From the NCBI GenBank assembly GCA_900772495.1, contig CAAHEJ010000043.1, positions 1 to 20,249 on the forward strand: a stretch of 20,249 bases of DNA, given 5' to 3'. Made by a program: the position numbers and the translations under genes. The notes under the pieces were generated by a model. The model made no database searches and had not been told where the DNA came from. It saw only the letters and a list, made by a program, of their open reading frames with translations. The DNA comes from an uncultured Campylobacter sp. (GTDB lineage Bacteria > Campylobacterota > Campylobacteria > Campylobacterales > Campylobacteraceae). Below, piece after piece: positions 1-7,984 of this stretch (its first letter is position 1; the number at the start of each line of letters is the position of its first letter).

Positions 1-67
1 CAGTAAAGGCATAAGAAGCATAAGCTGCTGCCTCGTTGCCGTCCATAGTTTTCATCACTTTACTCAT
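1..67 (-). CDS. nifJ: Pyruvate:flavodoxin/ferredoxin oxidoreductase, N-terminal fragment (cut by left edge)
   Basis: Only the first 22 codons are in the window. They read MSKVMKTMDGNEAAAYASYA then FT, which matches the conserved N-terminus of the one-polypeptide pyruvate oxidoreductase, where the TMDGNEAAAYASYAFTEV stretch opens the thiamine-diphosphate domain I. The enzyme converts pyruvate and CoA to acetyl-CoA and CO2, passing electrons to flavodoxin or ferredoxin, and is central in Campylobacter energy metabolism. The ATG at 67 is preceded by GGGACACG as a weak ribosome site and by a TATAAT box at 99-104. An earlier ATG in another frame stops after five codons. Identity rests on a very short stretch, but that stretch is highly characteristic. 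Confidence 0.78.
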   Translation of the reverse strand, partial: MSKVMKTMDGNEAAAYASYAFT

Positions 68-98
68 CGTGTCCCATTTTGTCGCTTAATCTTTTATA

Positions 99-104
99 AT
101 TATA
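99..104 (-). promoter_or_regulatory. -10 box of the pyruvate oxidoreductase gene
   Basis: The minus strand reads TATAAT here, within AGTATAATTATAAAAG, about 32 bases upstream of the ATG at 67. It sits in the short AT-rich spacer between the end of the defence-like operon (212) and the oxidoreductase gene. This suggests the oxidoreductase has its own promoter, although no convincing terminator separates the two. Confidence 0.6.
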
Positions 105-211
105 CTTTGAAAAGGTTTAAAAAGTGATTAACCTTAACAACATTTATAATTTTTTCGATAGACACACAAAATGTCCATTTTAACATAAATCACATTTTCT
201 ATACATAAAAT

Positions 212-952
212 TTATATCTCTCTTAAAATGTATGTAAAGTCTTTTGATATCAGTTTGCCTTTACTGTTTGTAGGACATTTTTGTAAATGCTGCAAGCCAC
301 TTGTTAGAATAATTTGTATTTTGTTGTCTATGTTGATATACCTGTCGTGTGTGGTTTTAGGGTGATAACTTACATTATTGCCATCAACCACAGTAACAGC
401 CAGCCCACAAACCTGACAACTCTCTTTAAATTCATTGTTATCTGTTTTTACTACAATAAGCTTAACATTACTACGAATGATGCAATTTTGAATCAAATAC
501 TCCAACCATTGCATTTTTAAAAATTTATCATAAATGAAAATTTCTTTTGCACCACTAAATAAATCCATAAAATGTCGTATGGCTTTTGTTCTTTCTTCTC
601 TACTTTTAAATGTAGCAGTAAAATTATTTTCCAATCTATCGTTAAATACGCACACATAGGGAAAATCTGTCTTGTTTTCTGAAAGAATGATTTTAAATGT
701 TGTTTGTTTAGCTAAATCTTCAAGCGGTAAGTCAAAACAACCACTTGAAACAATTGCATTTAGCTCATCTTGTTCAATTTTAACTTTATTTTGTGCTAAA
801 AAATCTTGTTGTTCTTTATTTAAGGCGTGCGGGGGCTTGTAATAATGCAAAAGTGCTTGTATTTTTGCTGTATCAATCTTTTTTCCACGCTTAAATTTTT
901 CAAATTCAAGCAAAAGGTCATTCTCCAAAACTAATTTTGCTAGTTGGCTCAT
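212..952 (-). CDS. Protein with C-terminal phospholipase-D-like (HD-motif) domain, third gene of defence-like operon
   Basis: This 246-residue soluble protein has no signal peptide or membrane segment. Residues 1-85 are charged and helical. Residues 86-246 look like an alpha/beta domain: a strand (TTFKIIL), a helix around SREERTKAIRHFMDLF (117-132), AKEIFIYDKFL (135-145), VKLIVV (163-168), and near the C-terminus HDRYINIDNKIQIILTSGL (202-220). The HDRY-x-x-ID pattern followed by a hydrophobic strand and a small-residue turn is how many bacterial phospholipase-D-like or MIT-C-like proteins end. Only one such half-motif is visible, so activity would need dimerisation or may be lost. Its ATG overlaps the ATPase stop by 4 bases (ATGA), implying co-translation. 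Its function is unknown; an effector or nuclease subunit of the operon is an inference. Confidence 0.6.
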   Translation of the reverse strand: MSQLAKLVLENDLLLEFEKFKRGKKIDTAKIQALLHYYKPPHALNKEQQDFLAQNKVKIEQDELNAIVSSGCFDLPLEDLAKQTTFKIILSENKTDFPYVCVFNDRLENNFTATFKSREERTKAIRHFMDLFSGAKEIFIYDKFLKMQWLEYLIQNCIIRSNVKLIVVKTDNNEFKESCQVCGLAVTVVDGNNVSYHPKTTHDRYINIDNKIQIILTSGLQHLQKCPTNSKGKLISKDFTYILREI

Positions 953-1965
953 CGCACCTCCATTAGTTCAGGCAAATCAACATCCATAAATCCTTGCGGA
1001 AAAGGAATTCTTTGCTCTTTATCATCTGTAAAAAAGCCGTTATCATTTATAAATACGGGTATAAATTCGCTTTCTACACTATCTTTATAATATATCACTG
1101 CATCACTTGATAACAAATCTTTTTTGTGGATTAAAATTCGTATTTTGCTTACAAGCCTTGTATCGTGCGTTTCTAAAACGACTTGAACACCGCCTTTTAC
1201 GAGCATAGCAAAAAATTCAGCTAAATTTGAGATAGCCTTTGGGTGAAGGTGAATCTCTGGGTTTTCAACTATAAAGACATCGCCCTTTTTGCAAGCTAAC
1301 CCAACTATTAGGATTTTGGTTAAATAATTCATTCCTGTTGCTATTCTTGTTGGATCTATATTTACTTTTAATTCTTTTGAATTAAAGCCGCACTGAATTC
1401 GTTGTTGGTTTTCTTGTGCTGTAAAATTAAACTGTAAATCTAAAATTTTGTTAATCCAAAAGCCAATGTGATAATCAAGTGTCTCTATATCTAATTTATT
1501 GAAATTTGAAATTTTTTGTCTATGATTATTTAAAAAATATTGTTCTACAAATTCACCCCCAGCTCCAAATTTTAGCTTCGTATTAGCAATAAGTTTCATA
1601 CTTTCAATAGGACTTCTATTTGCATTTAAATAATAAAAATCTTGTTCAAAATGAAATTGTCTTTGAGTTTGACAGCTTTGACTAATGGGTGACTTCTCTC
1701 GTTTGCATAGAACACTATTTTCGTCATTGAGATAAATTTTAATCTCATCTTGATTTAAGGTAAAATTGCCATCATAATCAATGTTTGGGTCATTTGTTTC
1801 ACCCACATTGCGAAAGCTGGCACACAAAAGTAAAGCATTTAGCACGGTTGATTTTCCACTCCCATTTTTACCCGTAAAAATGGTTAATGGACGAAATTTG
1901 AAAATTTCATCTATAATGCTTCTAAAATTAACTACCCTAAGGCTTTGTATAGGATAATCACGCAT
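949..1965 (-). CDS. AAA/ABC-type ATPase with DUF3696-like C-terminus, second gene of defence-like operon
   Basis: This is a 338-residue RecF/SMC-like ATPase. It opens with IQSLRVVNFRSI, typical of this class, then a Walker A motif GKNGSGKST at residues 32-40. A Walker B-like VENPEIHLHP lies at 233-242, and a strand plus switch ETHDTRLV at 265-272. The ending, residues about 308-330 (DNGFF ... PFPQGFMDVD), resembles the glycine/aromatic tail of DUF3696 proteins, which pair this head with an 'ENPE.HLHP' motif. There is no TOPRIM domain, so it is not an OLD nuclease. Such ATPases often act as DNA- or partner-sensing subunits in prokaryotic defence modules. The gene starts 8 bases inside the DUF262 gene and ends overlapping the PLD-like gene by 4 bases. 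Confidence 0.82.
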   Translation of the reverse strand: MRDYPIQSLRVVNFRSIIDEIFKFRPLTIFTGKNGSGKSTVLNALLLCASFRNVGETNDPNIDYDGNFTLNQDEIKIYLNDENSVLCKREKSPISQSCQTQRQFHFEQDFYYLNANRSPIESMKLIANTKLKFGAGGEFVEQYFLNNHRQKISNFNKLDIETLDYHIGFWINKILDLQFNFTAQENQQRIQCGFNSKELKVNIDPTRIATGMNYLTKILIVGLACKKGDVFIVENPEIHLHPKAISNLAEFFAMLVKGGVQVVLETHDTRLVSKIRILIHKKDLLSSDAVIYYKDSVESEFIPVFINDNGFFTDDKEQRIPFPQGFMDVDLPELMEVR

Positions 1966-3157
1966 TTAATTCCCCTTCTATGAGTTTTTTGGCTAAATCA
2001 AATCTAAATTTAACATTATCATTGCTATCAATACCAAAGGTAATATACTTTGGCTCATCAAGTATTTTTTTAAATTTATCAATATTTTCTTTGTCGGGAA
2101 AATCAAGTCCTTGCTCTAACGCACTCACAAACGCAAAGGTTGAAGATTCAAAAAGCGGAATATTAAGTTTTCTAGTTTTATTTTCTTGCTTAGGATTAAA
2201 GCGAAATAATTTATTTCCATGTTTTTCTGCTATAAAATCCATAGTTTTTTTAAAATTGACTTTAAGTGGTCCAAAATCGAATTTAATTTTATTGCTATTG
2301 ATATATTCCATAATGTCTTTTAAAAAATTATCAATTCCATTAATGGTCTTTATTTGAGGAGTGTAGTTATTTATAAAAAGATAAAATGCAACAAATCTTA
2401 AAACTAAATAGCGGTCTCTCATTCTTTGGTGCATAGAATCAGTAATATTGGCAGCTTTTTTAAAACTCTGTATTTCACTTAACTCATCTATCAAATCCGT
2501 TGCTTTGCCATGGTATAGAGCATTTCTCATTTCTTGGTTATTTAATCTCACACCTCCTCGGTTCACTCTGTCAAAGATGTCATATTTTATTCTCTCGTCG
2601 GTATTTGGCAAGATGACATAAAAATAAAATTGATACCTTTTAATTTGAGCTTGGTCTTTTCGTTCCAGTTCTTTAAAATTTTTATCATTTAATAAGTCTA
2701 GATTTGTTAATCCTTTCAATTTAAATTTATTTTTATAAAAATCATTCACACAACTAAGCCTTTGTTTGCCATCCACAACATCAAAATTGCCATTATTATT
2801 TTGATATACATAAATCGGTGGAACAGGGATGCCAATTAAAATAGATTCAATGAGTTCCGATTTTTGCTTTTCATTCCAACTATTGCCTCTTTGAAAATTT
2901 GGATTCAATTCAATCAATTTATCATCAATTTGATTGCAAATATCAAAAATACTATATTTATCCTCTTTCATATTTAAATTGATAGGATGTTGCTGCCTAT
3001 CTTGATTTTTTTCTTGTTCTTTCAAATCAAGCTCATTGTCAAAATCACGGTTCAAATCAGCTTCATTATCTTGATAAAAATTTTCTTCTCTTTCCATATC
3101 ACTATTATAACTTTTTTTGTTTAACTCCAAATGAATTTCATTAAATAAATTTCTCAT
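1958..3157 (-). CDS. DUF262 (ParB/GmrS-like) protein, first gene of defence-like operon
   Basis: This 399-residue protein has a highly acidic, Asn/Gln/Glu-rich N-terminal tail (about residues 1-60) and then a DUF262 domain. Recognisable motifs are NPNFQRG at 85-91, [17 protein letters not shown] at 100-116, DVVDGKQRL with the DG(K/Q)QR signature at 129-133, and [19 protein letters not shown] at 195-213. In GmrSD-type enzymes this domain belongs to the ParB/sulfiredoxin-like fold with nucleotide-binding or nuclease activity. The DUF1524 HNH half of GmrSD is absent; the C-terminus (220-399) shows no H-N-H pattern. The ATG lies inside the carB stop region, with AAGGAG placed 9 bases upstream within the last carB codons. 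DNA from here to about 110 is clearly AT-richer than carB, suggesting acquisition. Confidence 0.85.
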   Translation of the reverse strand: MRNLFNEIHLELNKKSYNSDMEREENFYQDNEADLNRDFDNELDLKEQEKNQDRQQHPINLNMKEDKYSIFDICNQIDDKLIELNPNFQRGNSWNEKQKSELIESILIGIPVPPIYVYQNNNGNFDVVDGKQRLSCVNDFYKNKFKLKGLTNLDLLNDKNFKELERKDQAQIKRYQFYFYVILPNTDERIKYDIFDRVNRGGVRLNNQEMRNALYHGKATDLIDELSEIQSFKKAANITDSMHQRMRDRYLVLRFVAFYLFINNYTPQIKTINGIDNFLKDIMEYINSNKIKFDFGPLKVNFKKTMDFIAEKHGNKLFRFNPKQENKTRKLNIPLFESSTFAFVSALEQGLDFPDKENIDKFKKILDEPKYITFGIDSNDNVKFRFDLAKKLIEGELNA

Positions 3158-6100
3158 TTATTATTTCTCCTTAAGTTTATTAAAAACCACTCCTGCAAAC
3201 TCTTTATCTGCAAGTAGCTTTCATCTTGCACGGCTTGTATCGCCTTTGCCCCAGCACTTGCTCCGCGTAGGTTTGTAAAGTAGGGGATTTTAAAGCGAAT
3301 GATATTTGCGCGGATTTTTTTGGTATCATCCTTACTGCTGTTTTCATCGCTGGTGTTGATGACAAGCTGAATTTCGCCGTTTTTGAGCAAGTCCTCGACA
3401 TTTGGACGCCCCTCAGAAATCTTATAAATCTGCTCGCACTCAAAGCCGCCCTCACGGATAGCCTTGCAAGTGCCGCCTGTGGCGATGAGCTTGAAGCCAA
3501 GTTTGACATAATCACTAGCGATTTTTTGCGCTTGTGCCTTGTCGCTGTCTTTAAGAGAGATGAAAACCGCGCCTTGTTTTGGCAAGTCGTTAAAGGCTGA
3601 AATTTGACTTTTAGCATAAGCGTTTGCAAAATCCTTGCCTATGCCCATCACTTCGCCTGTGGAGCGCATTTCAGGTCCTAGTTCTAAATCACTGCCATTG
3701 AGTTTAGCAAAAGGAAAAACGGCTTCTTTGACGCTGATAAAATTCATCTTTTTAGGGCATAAAATCCCGCCTTTTTCGCTCACAACGCCATAATCATCAT
3801 AAAATTTAAGCGCTTCTTTCAAATCCCCTTGCCACATCACGCGAGTGGCTACCTTTGCTAGCGGCACGCCTGTGGCTTTGCTGACAAAAGGCACGGTGCG
3901 AGAAGCCCTAGGATTTACCTCTATCATATAAAGTTCGTCTTTATAAAGGGCAAATTGTATGTTTAAAAGCCCAACAACGCCTAAATTTAAGGCTATGTCG
4001 CGGGTTTTTTGTCGCACTAAATTTATGGTTTTTTCGTCTAAATTGCAAGGCGGCAAGCTGCACGCGCTATCGCCAGAATGCACTCCCGCTTCTTCTATAT
4101 GCTCCATAATCCCGCCCACATAGACACTTACGCCATCACTTATCGCATCGACATCAAGTTCTGTGGCGTTGTGTAAAAACTCATCGATTAAAACAGGGGC
4201 TTTTTCGCTCACGCTCACGGCTTCTTGCATATAAAGGCGAAGCTCGCTTTCATTATGCACCACGCGCATAGCTCGCCCACCAAGCACATAGCTAGGGCGC
4301 ACCAAAACAGGATAGCCTATATCACTTGCCTTTATAGCGGCTTCTTCTACGCTCGTGGCTGTGGAATTTTTGGGCTGATTTATGCCGATTTTGTTGATAA
4401 ATTCGGCAAATTTCTTTCTATCTTCTGCCAAATCAATCACCCTTGCGCTCGTGCCGATGATTTTAGCCCCAAATGCGCTGAGCCTTTTAGCGAATTTAAG
4501 CGGAGTTTGCCCCCCAAAATGCACGATAAGCCCGTCTGGCTTTTCGCGCTCTATCACGCCTCTTAAATGCTCAAAATCAATAGGCTCAAAATAAAGAATG
4601 TCGCTTGTATCATAGTCCGTGCTTACGGTTTCGGGGTTTGAATTATACATTATGGTTTTTACGCCCATATCATTAAGCGCAAAGCAAGCGTGCACGCAAG
4701 CATAGTCAAATTCAATCCCTTGTCCTATGCGGTTGCCGCCTCCGCCTATAATCATCACTTTTTTAGGCTCGTTTTTGTTAGCGCACAAGCTTGAATTTTC
4801 GCCCAGCTTGTCATTTTGAGCTTTCGCAGAAAGCGAAAAATCTTTATTTAAATTTATGCTTTTTTGTTGAGATTCTTCGCTACGCTCAGAATGACAAAGG
4901 CTTTGTAAATTTTCGCTTGAATTTAGCGTTTCATCGCAAGCATTTTGTGAATTTTCATTTGAATTTAGCCTTTCAAAGGCTGAATTTTCGTTGATTGTGG
5001 AGTAAAGATAAGGCGTAAGTGCCTTAAACTCGCCCGCGCAAGTATCCACTTCGTTGTATTGTGGCTTTATGTTAAGGCTCATTCTCGTGTAGTAAATGTC
5101 ATTTTGAGTGAGTTCTAAATTGTCTTTGGCGTTGATTAAATTCGCTATCATTTTGTCAGAAAAGCCCATAGATTTAGCAAGGCGGAGCATTTTTTCATCG
5201 TTTAAAATGTCCATATCAATTTGCTTTTCAAATTCCACAAGCTCTTTGATTTGCGTTAAAAACCACTTGTCGATTTTACAAAGCTCATAAAGCTCATCGA
5301 CACCAAAGCCCTCTCTTATGGCTTGTGCGAGATATAAAAGCCTTTCTTCGTTAGGATTTCTCAGCTTAAAAATCAACTCATTTTTATCAGCCACCACCTC
5401 ATCAAAACCCGAATATCCGCGCTCTAACGAGCATAAAGCCTTTTGAATGCTCTCTTTAAAGCTGCTGCCTATCGCCATCACTTCGCCAACGCTTTTCATC
5501 GCTGTGCCAAGCGTGGTGCTGGCTGATGGAAATTTCTCAAAGGCAAAACGCGGAATTTTCGTTACTATGTAATCAATCACAGGCTCAAAGCTCGCTGGCG
5601 TAAGCGTAATGTCGTTTTTAATCTCGTCCAAAGAAAAGCCCACAGCCAAAAGCGTGGCGACTTTTGCGATAGGATAGCCCGTTGCCTTGCTCGCAAGTGC
5701 TGATGAGCGCGACACGCGTGGGTTCATTTCGATGACTATCATTCGTCCGTTTTGCGGGTTTATGGCAAATTGCACATTTGAGCCGCCCGTATCCACGCCG
5801 ATTTCGCGTAGTATGGCAAAGCTTGCATCACGCATAGCTTGATACTCTTTATCCGTAAGCGTTAAAGCAGGCGCGACCGTGATACTATCTCCCGTATGCA
5901 CGCCCATAGGGTCGAAATTTTCTATGCTGCAAACGATGATACAGTTATCATTTTTGTCGCGTATTACCTCCATTTCAAATTCTTTCCACCCAAGCAGGCT
6001 TTCTTCGATGAGAATTTCGTGTATGGGCGAAAGCGCTAAGGCTGAGCTGGCAAGCTCTTTAAACTCGTCCATATTATACACCACGCCACTTCCAGCACCT

Positions 6101-6630
6101 CCAAGCGTGTAGGACGCTCTTATCATCAACGGAAAGCCAATTTGCGTGGCTGCCTTTTCAGCCTCATCATAATCATAAGCATAAGCTGACTTTGGCAAAT
6201 CCATACCGATTTTTTTCATACATTCTTTGAAAATTTGCCTGTCCTCGCCCTTTTTAATCGCCTCTGGCTTTGCCCCAAGGAATTTCACTTCGCTAAAATT
6301 CGCCTTAAATTCAGCACTCTCAAAAACTTCCATAGCCACATTTAAGGCAACCTGCCCGCCCATAGTCGGCAAAATCGCATCAACGCGCTCTTTTTTGATG
6401 ATGCGTAAAATGTTGTCCTTTGTAATCGGCTCTATGTAAGTGGCGTCCGCAAACTGCGGGTCTGTCATAATGGTAGCTGGGTTTGAGTTGATGAGTATCA
6501 CCTTGTAACCTAGCTCTTTAAGCGTTTTAGCTGCTTGCGTGCCGCTGTAATCAAACTCGCAAGCCTGTCCGATGACGATGGGACCGCTACCGATGAGTAA
6601 AATAGTCGAAATATCTTGTCGTTTTGGCAT
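3154..6630 (-). CDS. carB: Carbamoyl-phosphate synthase large subunit with repeat-derived linker insertion
   Basis: CarB makes carbamoyl phosphate from ammonia (channelled from CarA glutaminase), bicarbonate and two ATP, for arginine and pyrimidine synthesis. The N-terminal half begins [20 protein letters not shown] (3-22) with an ATP-grasp core ([14 protein letters not shown] at 89-97, [20 protein letters not shown] at 301-320). The second half starts near 624 ([19 protein letters not shown]) with [19 protein letters not shown] later, and an MGS-like allosteric domain ends the protein. It is 1158 residues, against roughly 1070-1090 for the family. The excess lies between residues about 547 and 621, a low-complexity segment rich in Asn, Ser and Glu containing SERSEES. 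The second-half motif has Gly where Pro is usual (GGGPNR). The start is well supported by AAGGA 5 bases upstream. The last codons (LRRNNK) carry the ribosome site of the next gene. Confidence 0.95.
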   Translation of the reverse strand: MPKRQDISTILLIGSGPIVIGQACEFDYSGTQAAKTLKELGYKVILINSNPATIMTDPQFADATYIEPITKDNILRIIKKERVDAILPTMGGQVALNVAMEVFESAEFKANFSEVKFLGAKPEAIKKGEDRQIFKECMKKIGMDLPKSAYAYDYDEAEKAATQIGFPLMIRASYTLGGAGSGVVYNMDEFKELASSALALSPIHEILIEESLLGWKEFEMEVIRDKNDNCIIVCSIENFDPMGVHTGDSITVAPALTLTDKEYQAMRDASFAILREIGVDTGGSNVQFAINPQNGRMIVIEMNPRVSRSSALASKATGYPIAKVATLLAVGFSLDEIKNDITLTPASFEPVIDYIVTKIPRFAFEKFPSASTTLGTAMKSVGEVMAIGSSFKESIQKALCSLERGYSGFDEVVADKNELIFKLRNPNEERLLYLAQAIREGFGVDELYELCKIDKWFLTQIKELVEFEKQIDMDILNDEKMLRLAKSMGFSDKMIANLINAKDNLELTQNDIYYTRMSLNIKPQYNEVDTCAGEFKALTPYLYSTINENSAFERLNSNENSQNACDETLNSSENLQSLCHSERSEESQQKSINLNKDFSLSAKAQNDKLGENSSLCANKNEPKKVMIIGGGGNRIGQGIEFDYACVHACFALNDMGVKTIMYNSNPETVSTDYDTSDILYFEPIDFEHLRGVIEREKPDGLIVHFGGQTPLKFAKRLSAFGAKIIGTSARVIDLAEDRKKFAEFINKIGINQPKNSTATSVEEAAIKASDIGYPVLVRPSYVLGGRAMRVVHNESELRLYMQEAVSVSEKAPVLIDEFLHNATELDVDAISDGVSVYVGGIMEHIEEAGVHSGDSACSLPPCNLDEKTINLVRQKTRDIALNLGVVGLLNIQFALYKDELYMIEVNPRASRTVPFVSKATGVPLAKVATRVMWQGDLKEALKFYDDYGVVSEKGGILCPKKMNFISVKEAVFPFAKLNGSDLELGPEMRSTGEVMGIGKDFANAYAKSQISAFNDLPKQGAVFISLKDSDKAQAQKIASDYVKLGFKLIATGGTCKAIREGGFECEQIYKISEGRPNVEDLLKNGEIQLVINTSDENSSKDDTKKIRANIIRFKIPYFTNLRGASAGAKAIQAVQDESYLQIKSLQEWFLINLRRNNK
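4768..4992 (-). repeat. In-frame palindromic repeat insertion within carB
   Basis: This is the coding segment for CarB residues about 547-621. It contains an inverted pair of the element TGTCATTxTGAGC...AATCT: left arm 4809-4842, right arm 4869-4896. The left arm has its own hairpin (GCTTTC-GCA-GAAAGC, 4820-4834). There is a near-perfect palindrome centred on AGCCTTTCAAAGGCT at 4962-4986, and a degenerate 42-base tandem repeat (CTAAATTCA...GAAAATT..CA) between 4900 and 4975. The right arm encodes CHSERSEES. All periods keep the reading frame open. The boundaries are inferred from where CarB similarity to memory of other CarB proteins stops and resumes. Confidence 0.75.
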
Positions 6631-6655
6631 AAAAATTCCTTGAATTTTAGCTAAA

Positions 6656-6661
6656 ATTATA
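6656..6661 (-). promoter_or_regulatory. -10 box of carB
   Basis: The minus strand reads TATAAT within TTGCTATAATTTTAGC, about 26 bases upstream of the carB ATG. With the ATGA coupling at the other end of carB, this is the only obvious promoter for carB and possibly for the three downstream defence-like genes. Confidence 0.65.
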
Positions 6662-6719
6662 GCAAGTTAAAGTTTCTAGGATAGAATGGCTTTTGTTTTT
6701 TTAAAAAAAATTTAACGGC

Positions 6720-6945
6720 TTTGTTTTGCGGGCGATTTGGCGTTACAAGCAAATGCCCTTGTAGTAGGCTTTTTATCATCATAAGCTGGCTTTGGGCGCA
6801 AAGTTACGCCCTTTGCTACAAGGCTTTGCGCGGTGCTTTAAATTTAAAGCCTAAATTGAGCTACGCAAAGGCTTTGCAAGGACTATCAAAGAGCGCGAAT
6901 TCGCTCAAATGCCATACAAACAAAGCGCGAAATCGCTCAAAGAAA
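6720..6945. repeat. Intergenic inverted and direct repeats upstream of the TsaC-like gene
   Basis: The spacer between carB and the TsaC-like gene is built of repeats. CCTTGTAG at 6757-6764 is inverted as CTACAAGG at 6816-6823. A local hairpin GGGCG-CAAAGTTA-CGCCC lies at about 6795-6811. A direct repeat of about 20 bases (CAAAGAGCGCGAATTCGCTCAAA / CAAAGCGCGAAATCGCTCAAA) occurs at about 6888-6909 and 6920-6941. No protein-coding signal was recognised, and the plus-strand open frames here have no ribosome site. Confidence 0.55.
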
Positions 6946-6953
6946 GGAAAAAT

Positions 6954-7625
6954 TTGCTTTATCTAGCGCAAACTGACACCACAGCGGGCTTTTTAAGCAA
7001 GGACGAAAGGGAAATCAACAAAGCAAAAGGCAGAGCCTTGCAAACGCCTTGCATACTGACAATGTCAAGCCTTAAAGAGCTTGCAAGCCTTGTGCGCGTG
7101 CCAAAAGCGCATAAAAATTTAGTGCGAAAGGCGAAAAAAACGAGCTTTATTTATAAAAAAACTAGCACAAAGAATTCTTTGAATTTAAACGATGATTTAG
7201 CGGATTTTGAGAGCGAAAATTTGGGGAGAAAAGAGAATTTAAAAGGCGAATTCAAAGCAAATTCAAAGCAAAATACCTTAAATTCTTGCGAATTTAAGGT
7301 GAATTTAGAGAAAAATGCCTTGAAACTTTGCGAATTTAACAAGCCTTTGAGCGCAACTTTAAAGGACAAGCCCTTGCAAATGTCCGATACAAACGGCTTT
7401 TTAGCGTGTCGCGTGGTCAAAGACTGCGCTCACGCTGAGTTTTTGCGCGAGTTTGGGGCGTTTTTTTCAAGCTCAGCCAACCTACACGGGCAAGCATTTA
7501 GCGAGCAAATCGCCCGCCAAATCACACTCCAAAACGGCGGACAAATCATCGATGAAAGCCTTTTTTGGGGCGCACCATCCGCACTCATCAAACTTTACCG
7601 CCACAAAAAAGTAAAAATACGCTGA
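6954..7625 (+). CDS. Sua5/YciO/YrdC-family (TsaC-like) protein with repeat-derived internal insertion
   Basis: The N-terminus LYLAQTDTTAGFLSKDEREIN, then LVRVPKAHKNLVRKAKKTSFIY, and the later CRVVKDCAHAEFLREF...SSSANLHG are the signature blocks of the short Campylobacter/Helicobacter Sua5/YciO/YrdC proteins. TsaC-type members make threonylcarbamoyl-AMP for tRNA t6A modification; whether this short paralogue does is uncertain. I prefer the TTG start at 6954, with AAAGGA 6 bases upstream and similarity starting at once; an in-frame ATG at 6909 lies in repeat DNA without such a site. From TTG the protein has 223 residues, against my expectation of about 145-150. About 75 extra residues (about 68-152), low-complexity and rich in Asn, Lys, Leu and Ser, separate FIY from RVVKD. 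Both flanks stay in frame, so it is probably expressed. Confidence 0.75.
   Translation: MLYLAQTDTTAGFLSKDEREINKAKGRALQTPCILTMSSLKELASLVRVPKAHKNLVRKAKKTSFIYKKTSTKNSLNLNDDLADFESENLGRKENLKGEFKANSKQNTLNSCEFKVNLEKNALKLCEFNKPLSATLKDKPLQMSDTNGFLACRVVKDCAHAEFLREFGAFFSSSANLHGQAFSEQIARQITLQNGGQIIDESLFWGAPSALIKLYRHKKVKIR
7155..7409 (+). repeat. In-frame repeat insertion within the TsaC-like gene
   Basis: This segment encodes the extra residues of the TsaC-like protein. It is made of reiterated GAATTTAA / AAATTC words and holds a perfect hairpin ACCTTAAATTC-TTGC-GAATTTAAGGT at 7275-7300 (11-bp stem, 4-base loop). Short direct repeats occur too (GGCGAATTCAAAGCAAATTCAAAGCAAA from about 7244; GCGAATTTAAGGTGAATTTAG and GCGAATTTAAC). 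It resembles the carB insertion in word content, though it lacks the SERSEES arm. Confidence 0.65.
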
Positions 7626-7848
7626 ATTTACGCTTACCTTGACTTAATAATGCCAAAATTCACGCAATTTTTCTATTTCAAGTAACAAATTTTCACATTT
7701 TTGCAAAAATTCAGCAAAATCGCCGAACAGCAAGCCATACTTGACGACTTAATCGCTCAAAAAAAGTGATTTACACACAATCCTAGTCCTTAAAGGGCTA
7801 GGATACTCCAAAAAACACGACATAGCCTTTAAAGCGTTGCACTTTGTC

Positions 7849-7897
7849 CGTCATCGCGAGCAAAAAGAGCGCAAGCGAATTTTGCGTGGCAATCCAT
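7849..7897 (+). repeat. Dispersed palindromic repeat (CGTCATCGCGAGC ... GTGGCAATCCAT)
   Basis: The pattern CGTCAT-GCGAG-...-GGCAATCC is the layout of a repeat that recurs in intergenic DNA of many bacterial genomes. It shares its head (GTCATnnnGAGC) with the carB-borne element and with the element at 10871. It spans the last codons of the decayed frame, ending RGNP-stop, a peptide such repeats commonly encode. Confidence 0.5.
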
Positions 7898-7984
7898 AAA
7901 GTGAAATTTGCGCTTGAATTTGTGGCTACGCCACTCTTACAAAACTCACTCACAAAGCCCTAAATTTAACACCCTAATAAACAC

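Noticed and set aside
168..181. Palindrome AAAATGTCCATTTT downstream of the third defence-like gene as terminator
   Set aside because: The stem is AT-rich, has almost no loop and no following T-run on the minus strand; it does not support a terminator call.
949..1965. ATPase as an OLD-family nuclease
   Set aside because: No C-terminal TOPRIM domain; the protein ends soon after the ATPase head with a DUF3696-like tail.
1958..3157. DUF262 protein as a complete GmrSD type IV restriction enzyme
   Set aside because: The C-terminal DUF1524 HNH domain is missing and no separate GmrD gene is present.
3204..3629. 141-residue frame within carB on the same strand
   Set aside because: It is a frame-shifted reading of the conserved MGS-like domain of CarB and is Ser/Ala/Arg/Lys-rich without homology.
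6720..7155. Repeats in 6720-6945 as a CRISPR array
   Set aside because: Only two copies of each short repeat, no regular spacer length and no cas genes.
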